Shown: piece by piece, positions 46,533 through 54,888 of the stretch | Numbering within the stretch: the stretch's first letter is position 1 | How the letters are laid out: every line of letters starts with the position of its first letter | Translations under genes and position numbers: made by a program | The notes under the pieces: model-generated | What the model was told of the DNA's origin: nothing | Database searches by the model: none | The model's input: only the letters and a program-made list of their open reading frames with translations | From: CBDCZY01 sp965224745 | GTDB taxonomy: Bacteria; Pseudomonadota; Gammaproteobacteria; Methylococcales; Methylomonadaceae | Direction: 5' to 3' | Assembly: GCA_965224745.1 (NCBI GenBank) | Contig: CBDCZY010000002.1 | Location: 1,116,001-1,180,000 of the forward strand | Length of the DNA: 64,000 bases

Positions 46533-47192
46533 ATGCACACCGATTTTTGGCTCGAGCGTTGGAACAACAACGAAATAGGTTTTCATCAACCGGACGTTAA
46601 CAACTATTTGCAAAAATACTGGAGCCGCCTGAATTTAATGCAAGATACGCAAGTCTTGGTTCCATTGTGCGGTAAAACCTTAGATTTGTTATGGTTACAT
46701 CAGCGAGGCCATTTAGTCACCGGCGTTGAATTGAGTCCGGTCGCCATTAAAGAATTTTTTCAAGAAAATAGTTTTCGTCCAGAACAGTCAATCCAAGACA
46801 GTTTTGAGCGCTTTTCAATCGACAAACTGACAATATTGCAAGGCGATTTCTTCGATCTTGATAACGCACAGATGCAGAACATAGCCGGTATATTTGACCG
46901 CGCTTCATTGATAGCCTTACCGATTGAAATGCGCAAGCGGTATGTACAACACCTACTCAGTATACTGCCAAAACCCACACCCATATTACTCGTTACATTG
47001 GAATACGACCAAAATGAAATGACCGGCCCACCCTTTTCCGTGACTGAAAAAGAAATAGAAGACCTTTATCGCGAGGATTACCAAAATATAGAAGTCCTTG
47101 CCGATCAAGATATATTAGATGACAACCCTAAGTTTCGAGAAAAAGGACTCAATTTTCTGAGAGAAAAGGTTTATCTGATTAGGGAAAAATAG
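46533..47192 (+). CDS. tpm: Thiopurine S-methyltransferase family protein
   Basis: 219 residues with MHTDFWLERWNNNEIGFHQ and VLVPLCGKTLDLLWLHQRGH, typical of bacterial Tpm, then GVELSPVAIKEFF. Bacterial members methylate tellurite, selenite and thiols. SAM binding is clear; the natural substrate is not. An AAGGAAA site lies before the ATG. Confidence 0.93.
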   Translation: MHTDFWLERWNNNEIGFHQPDVNNYLQKYWSRLNLMQDTQVLVPLCGKTLDLLWLHQRGHLVTGVELSPVAIKEFFQENSFRPEQSIQDSFERFSIDKLTILQGDFFDLDNAQMQNIAGIFDRASLIALPIEMRKRYVQHLLSILPKPTPILLVTLEYDQNEMTGPPFSVTEKEIEDLYREDYQNIEVLADQDILDDNPKFREKGLNFLREKVYLIREK

Positions 47193-47230
47193 CCCACTTC
47201 TCTTATCCGTTTTTCATAGCAATCATCCTT

Positions 47231-47565
47231 ATGCAATTCATTCAGAATGGTCCCGATATTCCCGAACGTTTGCTGGAAGCCCATGAAGATAGTCATGTGG
47301 TCTTCTTTTGTGGTGCGGGTATTTCCTATTTCCTATCCTACGCAATTACTTGATTTTGATGATTTATTAAAAATAACTCTATACAACGTTGGAGGCTCAA
47401 CCTAGCCCGACAGAGCAACAGGCAATCAATAAAAATCATTTTGACCCCGCAATAGGTTTGTTAGAAGATCGGATTATTGGTGGTCGAGAATCTGTTATTT
47501 GCTTGATACTGATACTTTTTCTACATAAGGAATCATCGCCCACCACAGGTTTTAAAACGCTTTAG
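47231..47565 (+). pseudogene. Broken SIR2-like gene
   Basis: It starts MQFIQNGPDIPERLLEAHED and continues to VVFFCGAGIS (SIR2 NAD-binding GAGxS), then breaks frame. A second frame resumes with SPTEQQAINKNHFDPAIGLL and GGRESVI, which fits a SIR2_2/defense-type protein such as those in ThsA-like or stand-alone SIR2 systems. At least one frameshift and a stop (TGA after AIT) have destroyed it, and the 3' part is missing. This is the remnant of a gene, not a working one. Confidence 0.7.
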
Positions 47566-47646
47566 CCTTTTGCAACCAGGTACGATAGGTAGTTCAGTAA
47601 TCGCTTATGGCTAATTGATAAGAGTTACGGAGAGAAGAGAACATAA

Positions 47647-47880
47647 AGAAATGATAAATTAAATCGGTTTATTGAGCTGCTTCCCGTGCAGGCGATGTCA
47701 GAAGATACCGGAATCCTCTATGGAAAAATTCGTACTGACCTGGAGAAGACAGGTAAAGTTATCGGTAATAACGACCTCTGGATTGCAGCACATTCTCGCG
47801 CAATAGGTGCAACGTTGATAACTAATAATACCAAAGAGTTTAGCCGTATTGATGATCTGATTCTGGAAAACTGGGTATGA
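47647..47880 (+). pseudogene. Truncated VapC-like PIN-domain toxin
   Basis: The open frame encodes only the C-terminal half of a PIN domain: LNRFIELLPVQAMSEDTGIL, then IGNNDLWIAAHSRAIGATLI (the PIN DxWIAA acidic motif) and NTKEFSRIDDL. A complete VapC would be about 130 residues; the N-terminal half and the VapB gene are missing. It probably decayed together with the neighbouring SIR2-like remnant. Confidence 0.72.
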
Positions 47881-47916
47881 GCGGTATTACCATCCGTTCG
47901 TTTTTCAATAGCCTAA

Positions 47917-48072
47917 GGAACCTGCACGAAATAAGTTCGACAACTAACTTGTTTTTTTGTCCGTCTTCGGTGTTGTGGCAACAGTTGCGTAGCCTGCTAT
48001 GCGCCTGTTGCCACGCCTTGAAGACAAACAAAAACCCCGCGCTAGTTGTCGAACTTATTCCGTGCGCGTTCC
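47917..48072. mobile_element. 156-bp palindromic MITE-like repeat
   Basis: The left arm starts GGAACCTGCACGAAATAAGT; the right arm is its close complement, ending ...CGTGCGCGTTCC. TAA on each side (47914-47916, 48073-48075) may be a 3-bp target duplication. A nested stem (TGTGGCAACAG with CTGTTGCCACG) sits inside. The whole unit folds into one long hairpin. It has no coding capacity; a chance reading frame crosses it. Confidence 0.75.
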
Positions 48073-48316
48073 TAAGTGATTATTTATTTAATTTTACACT
48101 TACCGTCAATACTACAAGACTTACTGATATGGTGAAGCTGTGTATAACCTATCATAGATGCATTTACAGAATTGGATGTAGGTGACACAGCAATACAGGC
48201 AGATTGTGAAGCTCTTTATGTTTTGTTTGATCGGTGTTTTAGATAAGGAAAAGTTGTATTATTCAAAATAAGTGTTATAACATTGTTATTATTTTATAAA
48301 TTTAAGGGCATTAACA

Positions 48317-48553
48317 ATGCACACACACTTAAGAAAAGTTGGTAACTCTCGCGGTGTTATTATTCCTTCTAGCTTTATAGATGCCTGTTCATTAAAGGAT
48401 AGTGTAGATTTGAGAATTGAAGGGAATACTCTAGTGATTGAGGCATTAAGAACACCGAGGGCAGGTTGGTTTGATGCTTACCAGGAAGAAACCAGTGATG
48501 ATACTTGGAATGATACTTTACCAGATGATATAACTGAAGAATGGGAATGGTAA
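48317..48553 (+). CDS. MazE-type antitoxin (AbrB fold)
   Basis: 78 residues: MHTHLRKVGNSRGVIIPSSF is the swapped-hairpin AbrB DNA-binding part, and the acidic tail (EETSDDTWNDTLPDDITEEW) is the toxin-binding part. It precedes and overlaps the MazF-like gene by seven bases. A mazEF-type pair; likely autoregulated. Confidence 0.9.
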   Translation: MHTHLRKVGNSRGVIIPSSFIDACSLKDSVDLRIEGNTLVIEALRTPRAGWFDAYQEETSDDTWNDTLPDDITEEWEW

Positions 48554-48855
48554 AGCGTGGTGAAGTTTACTGGGTTAATCTTGACCCTACCTTTGGTTCA
48601 GAAATAAAAAAAACACGCCCTGCTTTGATAGTTTCACCAGATGATTTGAATAAGGCTTTACCAAGAGTCATTATCGCCCCATTAACAAGTAAAGGCCAAC
48701 CGCTAGGTTGTAGACCTGAAATAGTATTTAATAATCGCCCTTCTCGTTTATTGCTGGATCAAATTCGTTCTGTTGATAAACGAAGGTTGTTAGATAAAAT
48801 AGGGGAAATAGATAAGGATTTATGGCTTCCTGTATTAATAGAAATGCTTGAATAA
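48547..48855 (+). CDS. MazF-type endoribonuclease toxin
   Basis: 102 residues starting MVKRGEVYWVNLDPTFGSEI, then KTRPALIVSPDD and the conserved IRSVDKRRLLDKIGEID. This is the PemK/MazF fold, sequence-specific mRNA interferase. The ATG at 48547 overlaps the antitoxin stop; an ATG two codons earlier is also possible. Intact. Confidence 0.92.
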   Translation: MVKRGEVYWVNLDPTFGSEIKKTRPALIVSPDDLNKALPRVIIAPLTSKGQPLGCRPEIVFNNRPSRLLLDQIRSVDKRRLLDKIGEIDKDLWLPVLIEMLE

Positions 48856-48899
48856 TGATTTTTCTTATTAATTCTACTTTGTCAGATTAAATCTACGGA

Positions 48900-49000
48900 C
48901 TCGCCATGCCCCCCTGGAAGCGGGTATCCAGAGCCATGGATGGTAACTCAAACCCCTCCATGGTATCTGGATTCCGGCAATCCCTGCCGGAATGACGTGT
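48900..49000. repeat. REP-like double hairpin
   Basis: CCATGGA (48935-48941) pairs with TCCATGG (48958-48964), and ATTCCGGCA (48971-48979) pairs with TGCCGGAAT (48985-48993). The wording (TGGATTCCGGCAATCCCTGC) is a common dispersed intergenic repeat in proteobacteria. The element at 11.8 kb looks like a decayed relative. No gene lies between 48856 and 49160. Confidence 0.7.
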
Positions 49001-49160
49001 TTGAAAAGAACGTCTTTTCTAAAAAAAGACATAGTAGAATTAAGAAAAATTTATTGTTTCCTGAATTCAAGTCATATGTGGAATAAATGTACTTCGGGAG
49101 ATCTTTTGAATTCAACCAGGTTATTCACATATCCTAGTTGTTGCAATTCATGGGTAGATC

Positions 49161-49700
49161 TTATGAAGCTGCTCTAATCAATATGTTTTCAACAGTTTCG
49201 CATCTTTTTCCAGACCAGCCGAACCATGAATTTTTTTTCGCTATCCACTTCACTAAACATTCTAATCCATTCTCTTTAAAATGTAGAAATTTTTCGCTTT
49301 CACTACCTGGTTGACTCGCTTTAATTACCGTATAGAATTCATTCCCATACCTATTATTCCAACACTCTGCAGGAAGTACAACTTCTGCGCCGGCACTATA
49401 GACTAGGTCGCCATTAGAATCCAGCATCCCTGTCGGTTCTGGTTGGATAAGGGTAACTTCTTGAAAATCGGCTCCATGCCAACCTGCAGGAACTGCCTCA
49501 GCACACTCTACTTTCACAGGATTATCCTTATCAATTGTCCAAGTTTGAACTGGGACAAGGTTAGTTCGATGATCAAACTCTTGACCCCAAAATGGGCTAG
49601 TTAGAACACATCCATGGATTAATGACATCAAAGCAAACATCATAACAACCTTAAAAATCTTTACATTTTTGTAATCAAATCTATTAGTAATATTAATCAT
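49161..49700 (-). CDS. Lipoprotein of unknown function
   Basis: 179 residues. A long N-terminal region leads to the lipobox LIHGC (cysteine at 31), so mature protein begins there. The body has several tryptophans and cysteines (C66, C117, C150, C171). No family is recognised. The true start may lie later (for instance the methionines just before the hydrophobic stretch). Probably an envelope lipoprotein. Confidence 0.65.
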   Translation of the reverse strand: MINITNRFDYKNVKIFKVVMMFALMSLIHGCVLTSPFWGQEFDHRTNLVPVQTWTIDKDNPVKVECAEAVPAGWHGADFQEVTLIQPEPTGMLDSNGDLVYSAGAEVVLPAECWNNRYGNEFYTVIKASQPGSESEKFLHFKENGLECLVKWIAKKNSWFGWSGKRCETVENILIRAAS

Positions 49701-50195
49701 TTTTGTTTCCTATTGTTACTATAAAAGAATCCACCCTGTGCTTACCAAAATATTTATAATGCCTTACTAATCATTTCGTTAGGGATGGATTATTATTGCA
49801 AGGCAAGCAATATATCTACAGGTCTTTTTTCACAGTCTATTTGTTAATAAATTAACATCGAAAAGTTGTCTTATTGGAACAATTTACAACCTAGGGATAA
49901 AAACAAATGACAAAAAATTAAAGATATAAAAAAAAGGGGGGGCAATTGTTGATATAATAACTTTTTCTTGTTTAAAAACACCCTCTGTCAAATCAACATT
50001 CTTTGAATCCTGATATTACGATTCAAAAGATTACTAATCAAAAATAATAAACTTACTTCCCAATACAAAAGCTTGAGAAGCTTATTCCTAAACCGCCCCT
50101 GACCGGCTGTATTTTTGATAGTGTTGGGCAAGAATGAACAGCTGAACTTGTCTTTGAACTACAAGAAAAAGGAAACGGTTAGATTGAAGAACGAT
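49701..50195. other. 495-base intergenic region
   Basis: AT-rich with an A8-G7 homopolymer run at about 49928-49942. No gene is supported. The start of the DUF599 gene at its end is uncertain. Confidence 0.35.
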
Positions 50196-50825
50196 ATGAC
50201 GGCCTTTATGGTTAGTTGCCTGTTGATACTGATTTATTATTGGTACTTAGGCAGAAGAACACACCGTGCACAGGATTCCAGTGTACACACTCTGAATGCC
50301 AGGGTTCAGGAACAATGGGTCAAGATGATAATGGATAGCCGCAAGATGGAAATCCTTGCGGTTCAGACCTTACGCAACTCAGTTATGGCTGCCAATTTCA
50401 TCGCATCGACCTCGATATTACTGATAATCGGCACCATAAACATCAGCGAAAAAATTGGACAATGGGCGCTTGAATGGCGTCCTTTTGGCTATGCACATTC
50501 CTTTTCCACTGAAATTTGGCAACTAAAACTGTGTTTATTATTGCTGGATTTGTCTATTGCTTTTTACTGTTTTTCTATGGCAATTCGATTATTCAATCAT
50601 GTTGGTTGTATGATTAATGTGTCTGACTGTACAACAACAGATAACGGCTTATACAAACAAACCTGCGCGTATCTAAACAAGGCCGACAGTTTTTATACGG
50701 TTGGCATACGATCCTTCTTTTTCAGTTTACCGATCATATTGTGGTTTTTTGGTCCCTGTTTTTTGATAGTGGCGACACTCGGACTGATTGGTGGGCTAGC
50801 TATGTTAGACACGATGCCAAAGTAA
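50196..50825 (+). CDS. DUF599 family membrane protein
   Basis: About 209 residues with four to five membrane helices: TAFMVSCLLILIYYWYL, then VMAANFIASTSILLIIGTI, QLKLCLLLLDLSIAFYCFSM and the C-terminal IRSFFFSLPIILWFFGPCFL. The pattern with VQEQWVKMIM and ADSFYTVG is DUF599. Function unknown. The start is ambiguous (TTG 50115, TTG 50184 and ATG 50196); I use ATG 50196. It converges on psiE. Confidence 0.78.
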   Translation: MTAFMVSCLLILIYYWYLGRRTHRAQDSSVHTLNARVQEQWVKMIMDSRKMEILAVQTLRNSVMAANFIASTSILLIIGTINISEKIGQWALEWRPFGYAHSFSTEIWQLKLCLLLLDLSIAFYCFSMAIRLFNHVGCMINVSDCTTTDNGLYKQTCAYLNKADSFYTVGIRSFFFSLPIILWFFGPCFLIVATLGLIGGLAMLDTMPK

Positions 50826-50855
50826 TCGCTTCCGGGAAACAATGTTCCGAAAAAA

Positions 50856-51308
50856 TCAGCTGTCCTTCAGGGTATTCTTGCCCAAATGTTGGCTGTCATC
50901 TTCAGGGTTACCAAATTTACTCGCCGTATACGACAAAATAAAAATTGATAGACTCAGTATGGCGATAGCAGCGGTAATGCTTAAGAGCAAAAATAAATGG
51001 AAGTTATCCGAAACCTTTTGAACATCAATAACAAGATGTCGAGATAGTGCTGTTATGGCAATATAAATCAAGTATTGCACCGGCAAACGATGCGTCCTGA
51101 AGTAAATGCCAACCATAGCGCCTAATTCAAGATAAATAAACAGCAGCAGAATGTCCTCAAGGGTGGCATGCCCAATTTTTATCATTAGAAGATACTCGTG
51201 AACGGCTGACCAAACAATGGTGGCGCCTATGCCAAATAACGCAAGAAAATGGAAAAGATCTACTAAACTATCGCCTATCTTTTGAATGCTTCGGATATTA
51301 TCGTCCAT
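50856..51308 (-). CDS. psiE: PsiE family protein
   Basis: 150 residues from the ATG that follows AGGAG at a six-base spacing (a TTG at 51347 is less likely). Four membrane helices: LVDLFHFLALFGIGATIVWS, ILLLFIYLELGAMVGIYF, VQYLIYIAITALSRHLVIDV and LLLSITAAIAILSLSIFIL. This is the phosphate-starvation-inducible PsiE pattern (HRLPVQYLIYIAITALSR). Role unknown. It is the last of the minus-strand cluster, after cydX. Confidence 0.82.
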   Translation of the reverse strand: MDDNIRSIQKIGDSLVDLFHFLALFGIGATIVWSAVHEYLLMIKIGHATLEDILLLFIYLELGAMVGIYFRTHRLPVQYLIYIAITALSRHLVIDVQKVSDNFHLFLLLSITAAIAILSLSIFILSYTASKFGNPEDDSQHLGKNTLKDS

Positions 51309-51426
51309 CAAACTACTCCTGAATTCTTGGGGTGTTTTTGAAGGCAAGAATTATTTCGCTCCAACAGTATCCAGATGGATTAAACAACGGTTGTTATAAT
51401 TTTCTGAGTTCAGGGGTAATGCTTCA

Positions 51427-51525
51427 TTAATCATCAGTATCATCGTTAATTTCCAGCCATAAGGCGTTTATGATGGCCATAGCACAGGCAAGCCCGACCC
51501 CTAGAATCCACGTGAAATACCACAT
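51427..51525 (-). CDS. cydX: Cytochrome bd oxidase small subunit CydX
   Basis: 32 residues, MWYFTWILGVGLACAMAIIN then ALWLEINDDTDD: the short single-helix CydX (YbgT) family, needed for stable bd oxidase. AAGGAGAAAGTGT precedes the ATG. It lies 11 bases after cydB, completing cydABX. Confidence 0.93.
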   Translation of the reverse strand: MWYFTWILGVGLACAMAIINALWLEINDDTDD

Positions 51526-51536
51526 ACACTTTCTCC

Positions 51537-52676
51537 TTAATACAAAACATGCTTATTTTTCTTGATATCTTCAACCGTCACTTTGCCACGTAGGACGCGA
51601 TAGACCCAAGTGGTATAGGCCATGACGATGGGCATCATCAACACGGTAACAAAGAACAATAATTGCAATGCATAGCGGCTGGCGCTGGAGTCCCAAACGG
51701 TAAGGCTACTTGAAGGTGATATGCTGGAAGGAACGATAAATGGAAACATCGAACCTGCTGCTGTCACTATCACGCAAATAACGACTAAACCGCTGGTTAA
51801 AAAAGCCAGCCCGGTATAACGTTTAACTGATAACAAAACGACCAAACCGGTTCCCACGATTGCTATTAATGGTGCTAACCATAACCAGGGATACGTACTG
51901 TAGTTATCAAGCCATAAGCCGCTCGCTTTTTCTACAGTTTTCGCTAAGGGATTAGCCATGTTAGCGATATCTATTACCGATGTGATGCGATAACCGTCCA
52001 GGCCGACGGCAACCCAAATACCGGCAATAATGAAGCCCACCGAAAAAACCGAACTGCTCCAAACAATGACTCGTCGTGCGCGTTCTGCTAAAGCGGCCTC
52101 AGTTCTCCAATGCAGGAATACCGAACCGTGTAGGCACAACAAGGCGATCCCAACGACCACGGAAAGTAAGGCAAAGGGTTGGAACAAATCCAAGAACCCA
52201 CCTGTGTAGATAGAACGTAAATCCCTATCGAGCTGGAAAGGCAAACCGAGGATGAGGTTTCCCGCTACGAGGCTCAACACGATAGCCGGTACCGCACCAC
52301 CTGCAAATAATGCCCAATCCCAGGCCGAACGCCAACGTGGGTTTGCAAGCTTGCTGCGATAATCGAATCCGACCGGACGCAAGAACAATCCGAACAACAA
52401 CACCAACATACCGGTATACAGACCTGAAAACAGGGTTGCATAGACCAGCGCCCAGGCGCCAAACGAGATTCCGCCCAATGCTATCAACCAAGCCTGATTG
52501 CCTTCCCAGGTCGGGCCTATAGCATTCAACATGACACGCCGTTCATCATCGGTTTTACCAAGAAACGGCAGTAACATACCTATACCCAAATCGAAGCCGT
52601 CCATGACAGCAAAGCCACAAACCACGAATATCAGTAGTGCCCACCAAATAATGCGCAGCGTTTCGAAATCAAACAT
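51537..52676 (-). CDS. cydB: Cytochrome bd ubiquinol oxidase subunit II
   Basis: 379 residues from the ATG, MFDFETLRIIWWALLIFVVC. The CydB signature GFAVMDGFDLGIGMLLPFLG and IGPTWEGNQAWLIALGG are clear. Nine or so membrane helices. The start overlaps the end of cydA by eight bases. With CydA it forms the terminal oxidase that binds hemes b and d. Confidence 0.97.
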   Translation of the reverse strand: MFDFETLRIIWWALLIFVVCGFAVMDGFDLGIGMLLPFLGKTDDERRVMLNAIGPTWEGNQAWLIALGGISFGAWALVYATLFSGLYTGMLVLLFGLFLRPVGFDYRSKLANPRWRSAWDWALFAGGAVPAIVLSLVAGNLILGLPFQLDRDLRSIYTGGFLDLFQPFALLSVVVGIALLCLHGSVFLHWRTEAALAERARRVIVWSSSVFSVGFIIAGIWVAVGLDGYRITSVIDIANMANPLAKTVEKASGLWLDNYSTYPWLWLAPLIAIVGTGLVVLLSVKRYTGLAFLTSGLVVICVIVTAAGSMFPFIVPSSISPSSSLTVWDSSASRYALQLLFFVTVLMMPIVMAYTTWVYRVLRGKVTVEDIKKNKHVLY

Positions 52677-54234
52677 GATTGACTCCTTCCTGTTCGAAAT
52701 GATAGCGTCCGGTATGTAAGCTGCTGGGACCCAGGCGCACATATTTATTCATCAAAAATAGCTCGATAACAAGCAGTACAGAGTAGAACACGAAAAATCC
52801 TGCCAGACTTAAATACAGCTGTCCAACTTCAACGCTGGACGTACTCAAGTGGGTTGGTAAAATACCGGCAATCGTCCAAGGCTGGCGACCATACTCGGCG
52901 ACCACCCAGCCTAGTTCGCTAGCTATCCAGGGTAGCGGAATGCTATAGACCGCCAAGTGCAACAACCAGCGTTGTTTATGGGCGGTTCGTTTGGCGTTGT
53001 AGTAAAAAGACGCAGCGAAAATAAATAACATCATAAAACCACATAACACCATGCCGCGAAATGTCCAGAACATTGGGGCGACTTTCGGAATAGAGTGGCG
53101 GGTAGCATCCTCGATTTGCGCCGGCGTAGCATCGACGACATTGTCTGTATAACGCTTTAGCAGCAGGCCGTAACCAAGATCATCTTTATGCGCTTCAAAA
53201 ACTGCTTTTGCTTGGATGTCGTTCTTATTCCCCCGCATTTTTTGCAGGTTCTCATAGGCAATCATGCCACTTTTTATATGCTCACGATTTTTTTCAAGTA
53301 TTTCTTTAATACCGCCAACTTTTTCATCAACAGACCGGGTAGCGATAAGCCCCATTACCCAGGGGATTTTAATGGCATAATCGGTGGTCATGGTATCCTC
53401 ATTGGGGAAACCGAACAGGGTGAACGAAGCAGGTGACTCTTCGGTTTCCCACTCTGCTTCGATGGTGGCCAGCTTGGCTCTTTGCACCTCTCCCACGGTA
53501 TATCCACTTTCATCGCCCAAGACGATCACCGACAACACGGATGCTAAACCGAAACCTGCGGCAATTCTGAAAGACCGCCTGGCAAAAGCAACGTCCCTAT
53601 TTTTTAATAGGTAATAAGCGCTAATACCAAGGACGAACATTGACCCTGTGACATAGCCAGCCGCAACTGTATGTACAAATTTGACCTGTGCGATTGGGTT
53701 AAAAAACAGCTCTGCGATACTAGTCAGCTCCATACGCATGGTCTCGTAATTGAATTCAGCGCCAACAGGATGTTGCATCCAGCCGTTGGCAATTAATATC
53801 CACAACGCCGATAAACTGGAACCTAAAGCCAGCAGCCAGGTAACGAGCAAATGCTGGATTTTGCTGAGACGCTCCCAACCAAAGAAAAACAAACCGACAA
53901 AGGTTGATTCCAGAAAGAAAGCCACCATACCTTCGATCGCAAGTAGCGGGCCGAAAACATCACCGACATAGTGTGAGTAATAGGCCCAATTGGTACCAAA
54001 CTGAAATTCCAGGGTGAGACCGGTGGTGACTCCCATGGCAAGGTTGATACCAAACAACTTGCCCCAAAACTTGGTCATGTCTTTATAAATTGGCTTATTG
54101 GACATAATGTATACCGATTCCATTATGGCCAGTAAAAAGGACATCCCCAGTGTCAGTGGTACAAACAAAAAATGATACATCGCAGTTAGTGCAAACTGAA
54201 GCCTGGAAAGCTCCACAACTTCATTGGCTATCAT
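52669..54234 (-). CDS. cydA: Cytochrome bd ubiquinol oxidase subunit I
   Basis: 521 residues. H21 in TAMYHFLFVP and H188 in KFVHTVAAG correspond to the axial heme ligands of the E. coli enzyme (H19, H186). GWMQHPVGAEF is present. The region after YTVGEVQRAKLATIEAEWE is long, so this is the long Q-loop form. bd oxidases tolerate sulfide and low oxygen, which suits the sulfur genes upstream. Overlaps cydP by 14 bases at its start and cydB at its end. Confidence 0.97.
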   Translation of the reverse strand: MIANEVVELSRLQFALTAMYHFLFVPLTLGMSFLLAIMESVYIMSNKPIYKDMTKFWGKLFGINLAMGVTTGLTLEFQFGTNWAYYSHYVGDVFGPLLAIEGMVAFFLESTFVGLFFFGWERLSKIQHLLVTWLLALGSSLSALWILIANGWMQHPVGAEFNYETMRMELTSIAELFFNPIAQVKFVHTVAAGYVTGSMFVLGISAYYLLKNRDVAFARRSFRIAAGFGLASVLSVIVLGDESGYTVGEVQRAKLATIEAEWETEESPASFTLFGFPNEDTMTTDYAIKIPWVMGLIATRSVDEKVGGIKEILEKNREHIKSGMIAYENLQKMRGNKNDIQAKAVFEAHKDDLGYGLLLKRYTDNVVDATPAQIEDATRHSIPKVAPMFWTFRGMVLCGFMMLFIFAASFYYNAKRTAHKQRWLLHLAVYSIPLPWIASELGWVVAEYGRQPWTIAGILPTHLSTSSVEVGQLYLSLAGFFVFYSVLLVIELFLMNKYVRLGPSSLHTGRYHFEQEGVNHV

Positions 54235-54445
54235 TTCGATCCTCCTGATCTTTTTGAAAAATAATTACCGAACGCGTTTCACCGAAAATTTTTCCGGCGA
54301 TAGTTGCCCCGTCAACGGGCTGTTTTTTTCCTGCGAAAAAGAACCACCATACCCCGCCTAATAAAAGGAATTTAACCAGTAAGGCAATCGTTATTTCTCG
54401 GCTATACGAGGAAAAAAAAGGTTGCTTGCGTGGTTTTTTCAGCAT
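54221..54445 (-). CDS. cydP: Cytochrome oxidase small subunit CydP
   Basis: 74 residues. RKQPFFSSYSREITIALLVK and LLLGGVWWFFFAGKKQPVDG is the CydP pattern (a basic start, one helix, then WWFFF). It overlaps the start of cydA, as is common for cydP. It likely helps assemble the bd oxidase. Confidence 0.85.
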   Translation of the reverse strand: MLKKPRKQPFFSSYSREITIALLVKFLLLGGVWWFFFAGKKQPVDGATIAGKIFGETRSVIIFQKDQEDRNDSQ

Positions 54446-54449
54446 TCAA

Positions 54450-54761
54450 CTATTTCCTTTTGAAAAACAAAGTGAGAGCGATTACCCCCAATACCAACCC
54501 TGGTACAACGAAAAAACTACCTTGGGATTCTTCCCAATTTTCCGTACCTCTACGCCGGGCAGGGGCTTTAGATTCAGCCAAAGAAACAACTTTTTCAATT
54601 AACAATTCTTTAGACCCGTTGGATCTTTTGTCTATAAAACTAACGCTGCTGGCGAAATCAAACGTCGTTAAATCGATACTGGGATGGATAGATGCGTTAA
54701 TAAGTGGGACATTTCCAAATAAAAGGATGATACTCAAGGTTGAAATTATTTTAATTATCAA
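54450..54761 (-). CDS. Signal peptide protein with C-terminal membrane anchor
   Basis: 103 residues: an N-terminal signal (IIKIISTLSIILLFGNVPLI), a middle soluble part rich in Ser/Lys/Ala and a C-terminal helix VVPGLVLGVIALTLFF ending KRK. I do not recognise it. Four bases lie between its stop and the start of cydP, so it is part of the same transcript and may be a bd-oxidase accessory. Confidence 0.6.
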   Translation of the reverse strand: MIIKIISTLSIILLFGNVPLINASIHPSIDLTTFDFASSVSFIDKRSNGSKELLIEKVVSLAESKAPARRRGTENWEESQGSFFVVPGLVLGVIALTLFFKRK

Positions 54762-54888
54762 TAGTTTTCTCCGAGCTGACTGTCCAATTTATGAGTTTTT
54801 TCAAACACCATTTGAATGAGATATTAGCTCTTTAAGGGTACATTCCTTCATACAAAAAAAGAGTTTTTTTAGAAAACAAACCCAATAT

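Noticed and set aside
47877..48185. 102-codon frame on the plus strand
   Set aside because: It runs across the palindromic MITE; the sequence is dictated by the repeat arms, not by a protein.
48992..49177. 61-codon frame on the plus strand
   Set aside because: It overlaps a REP-like hairpin and the end of the lipoprotein gene; no support.
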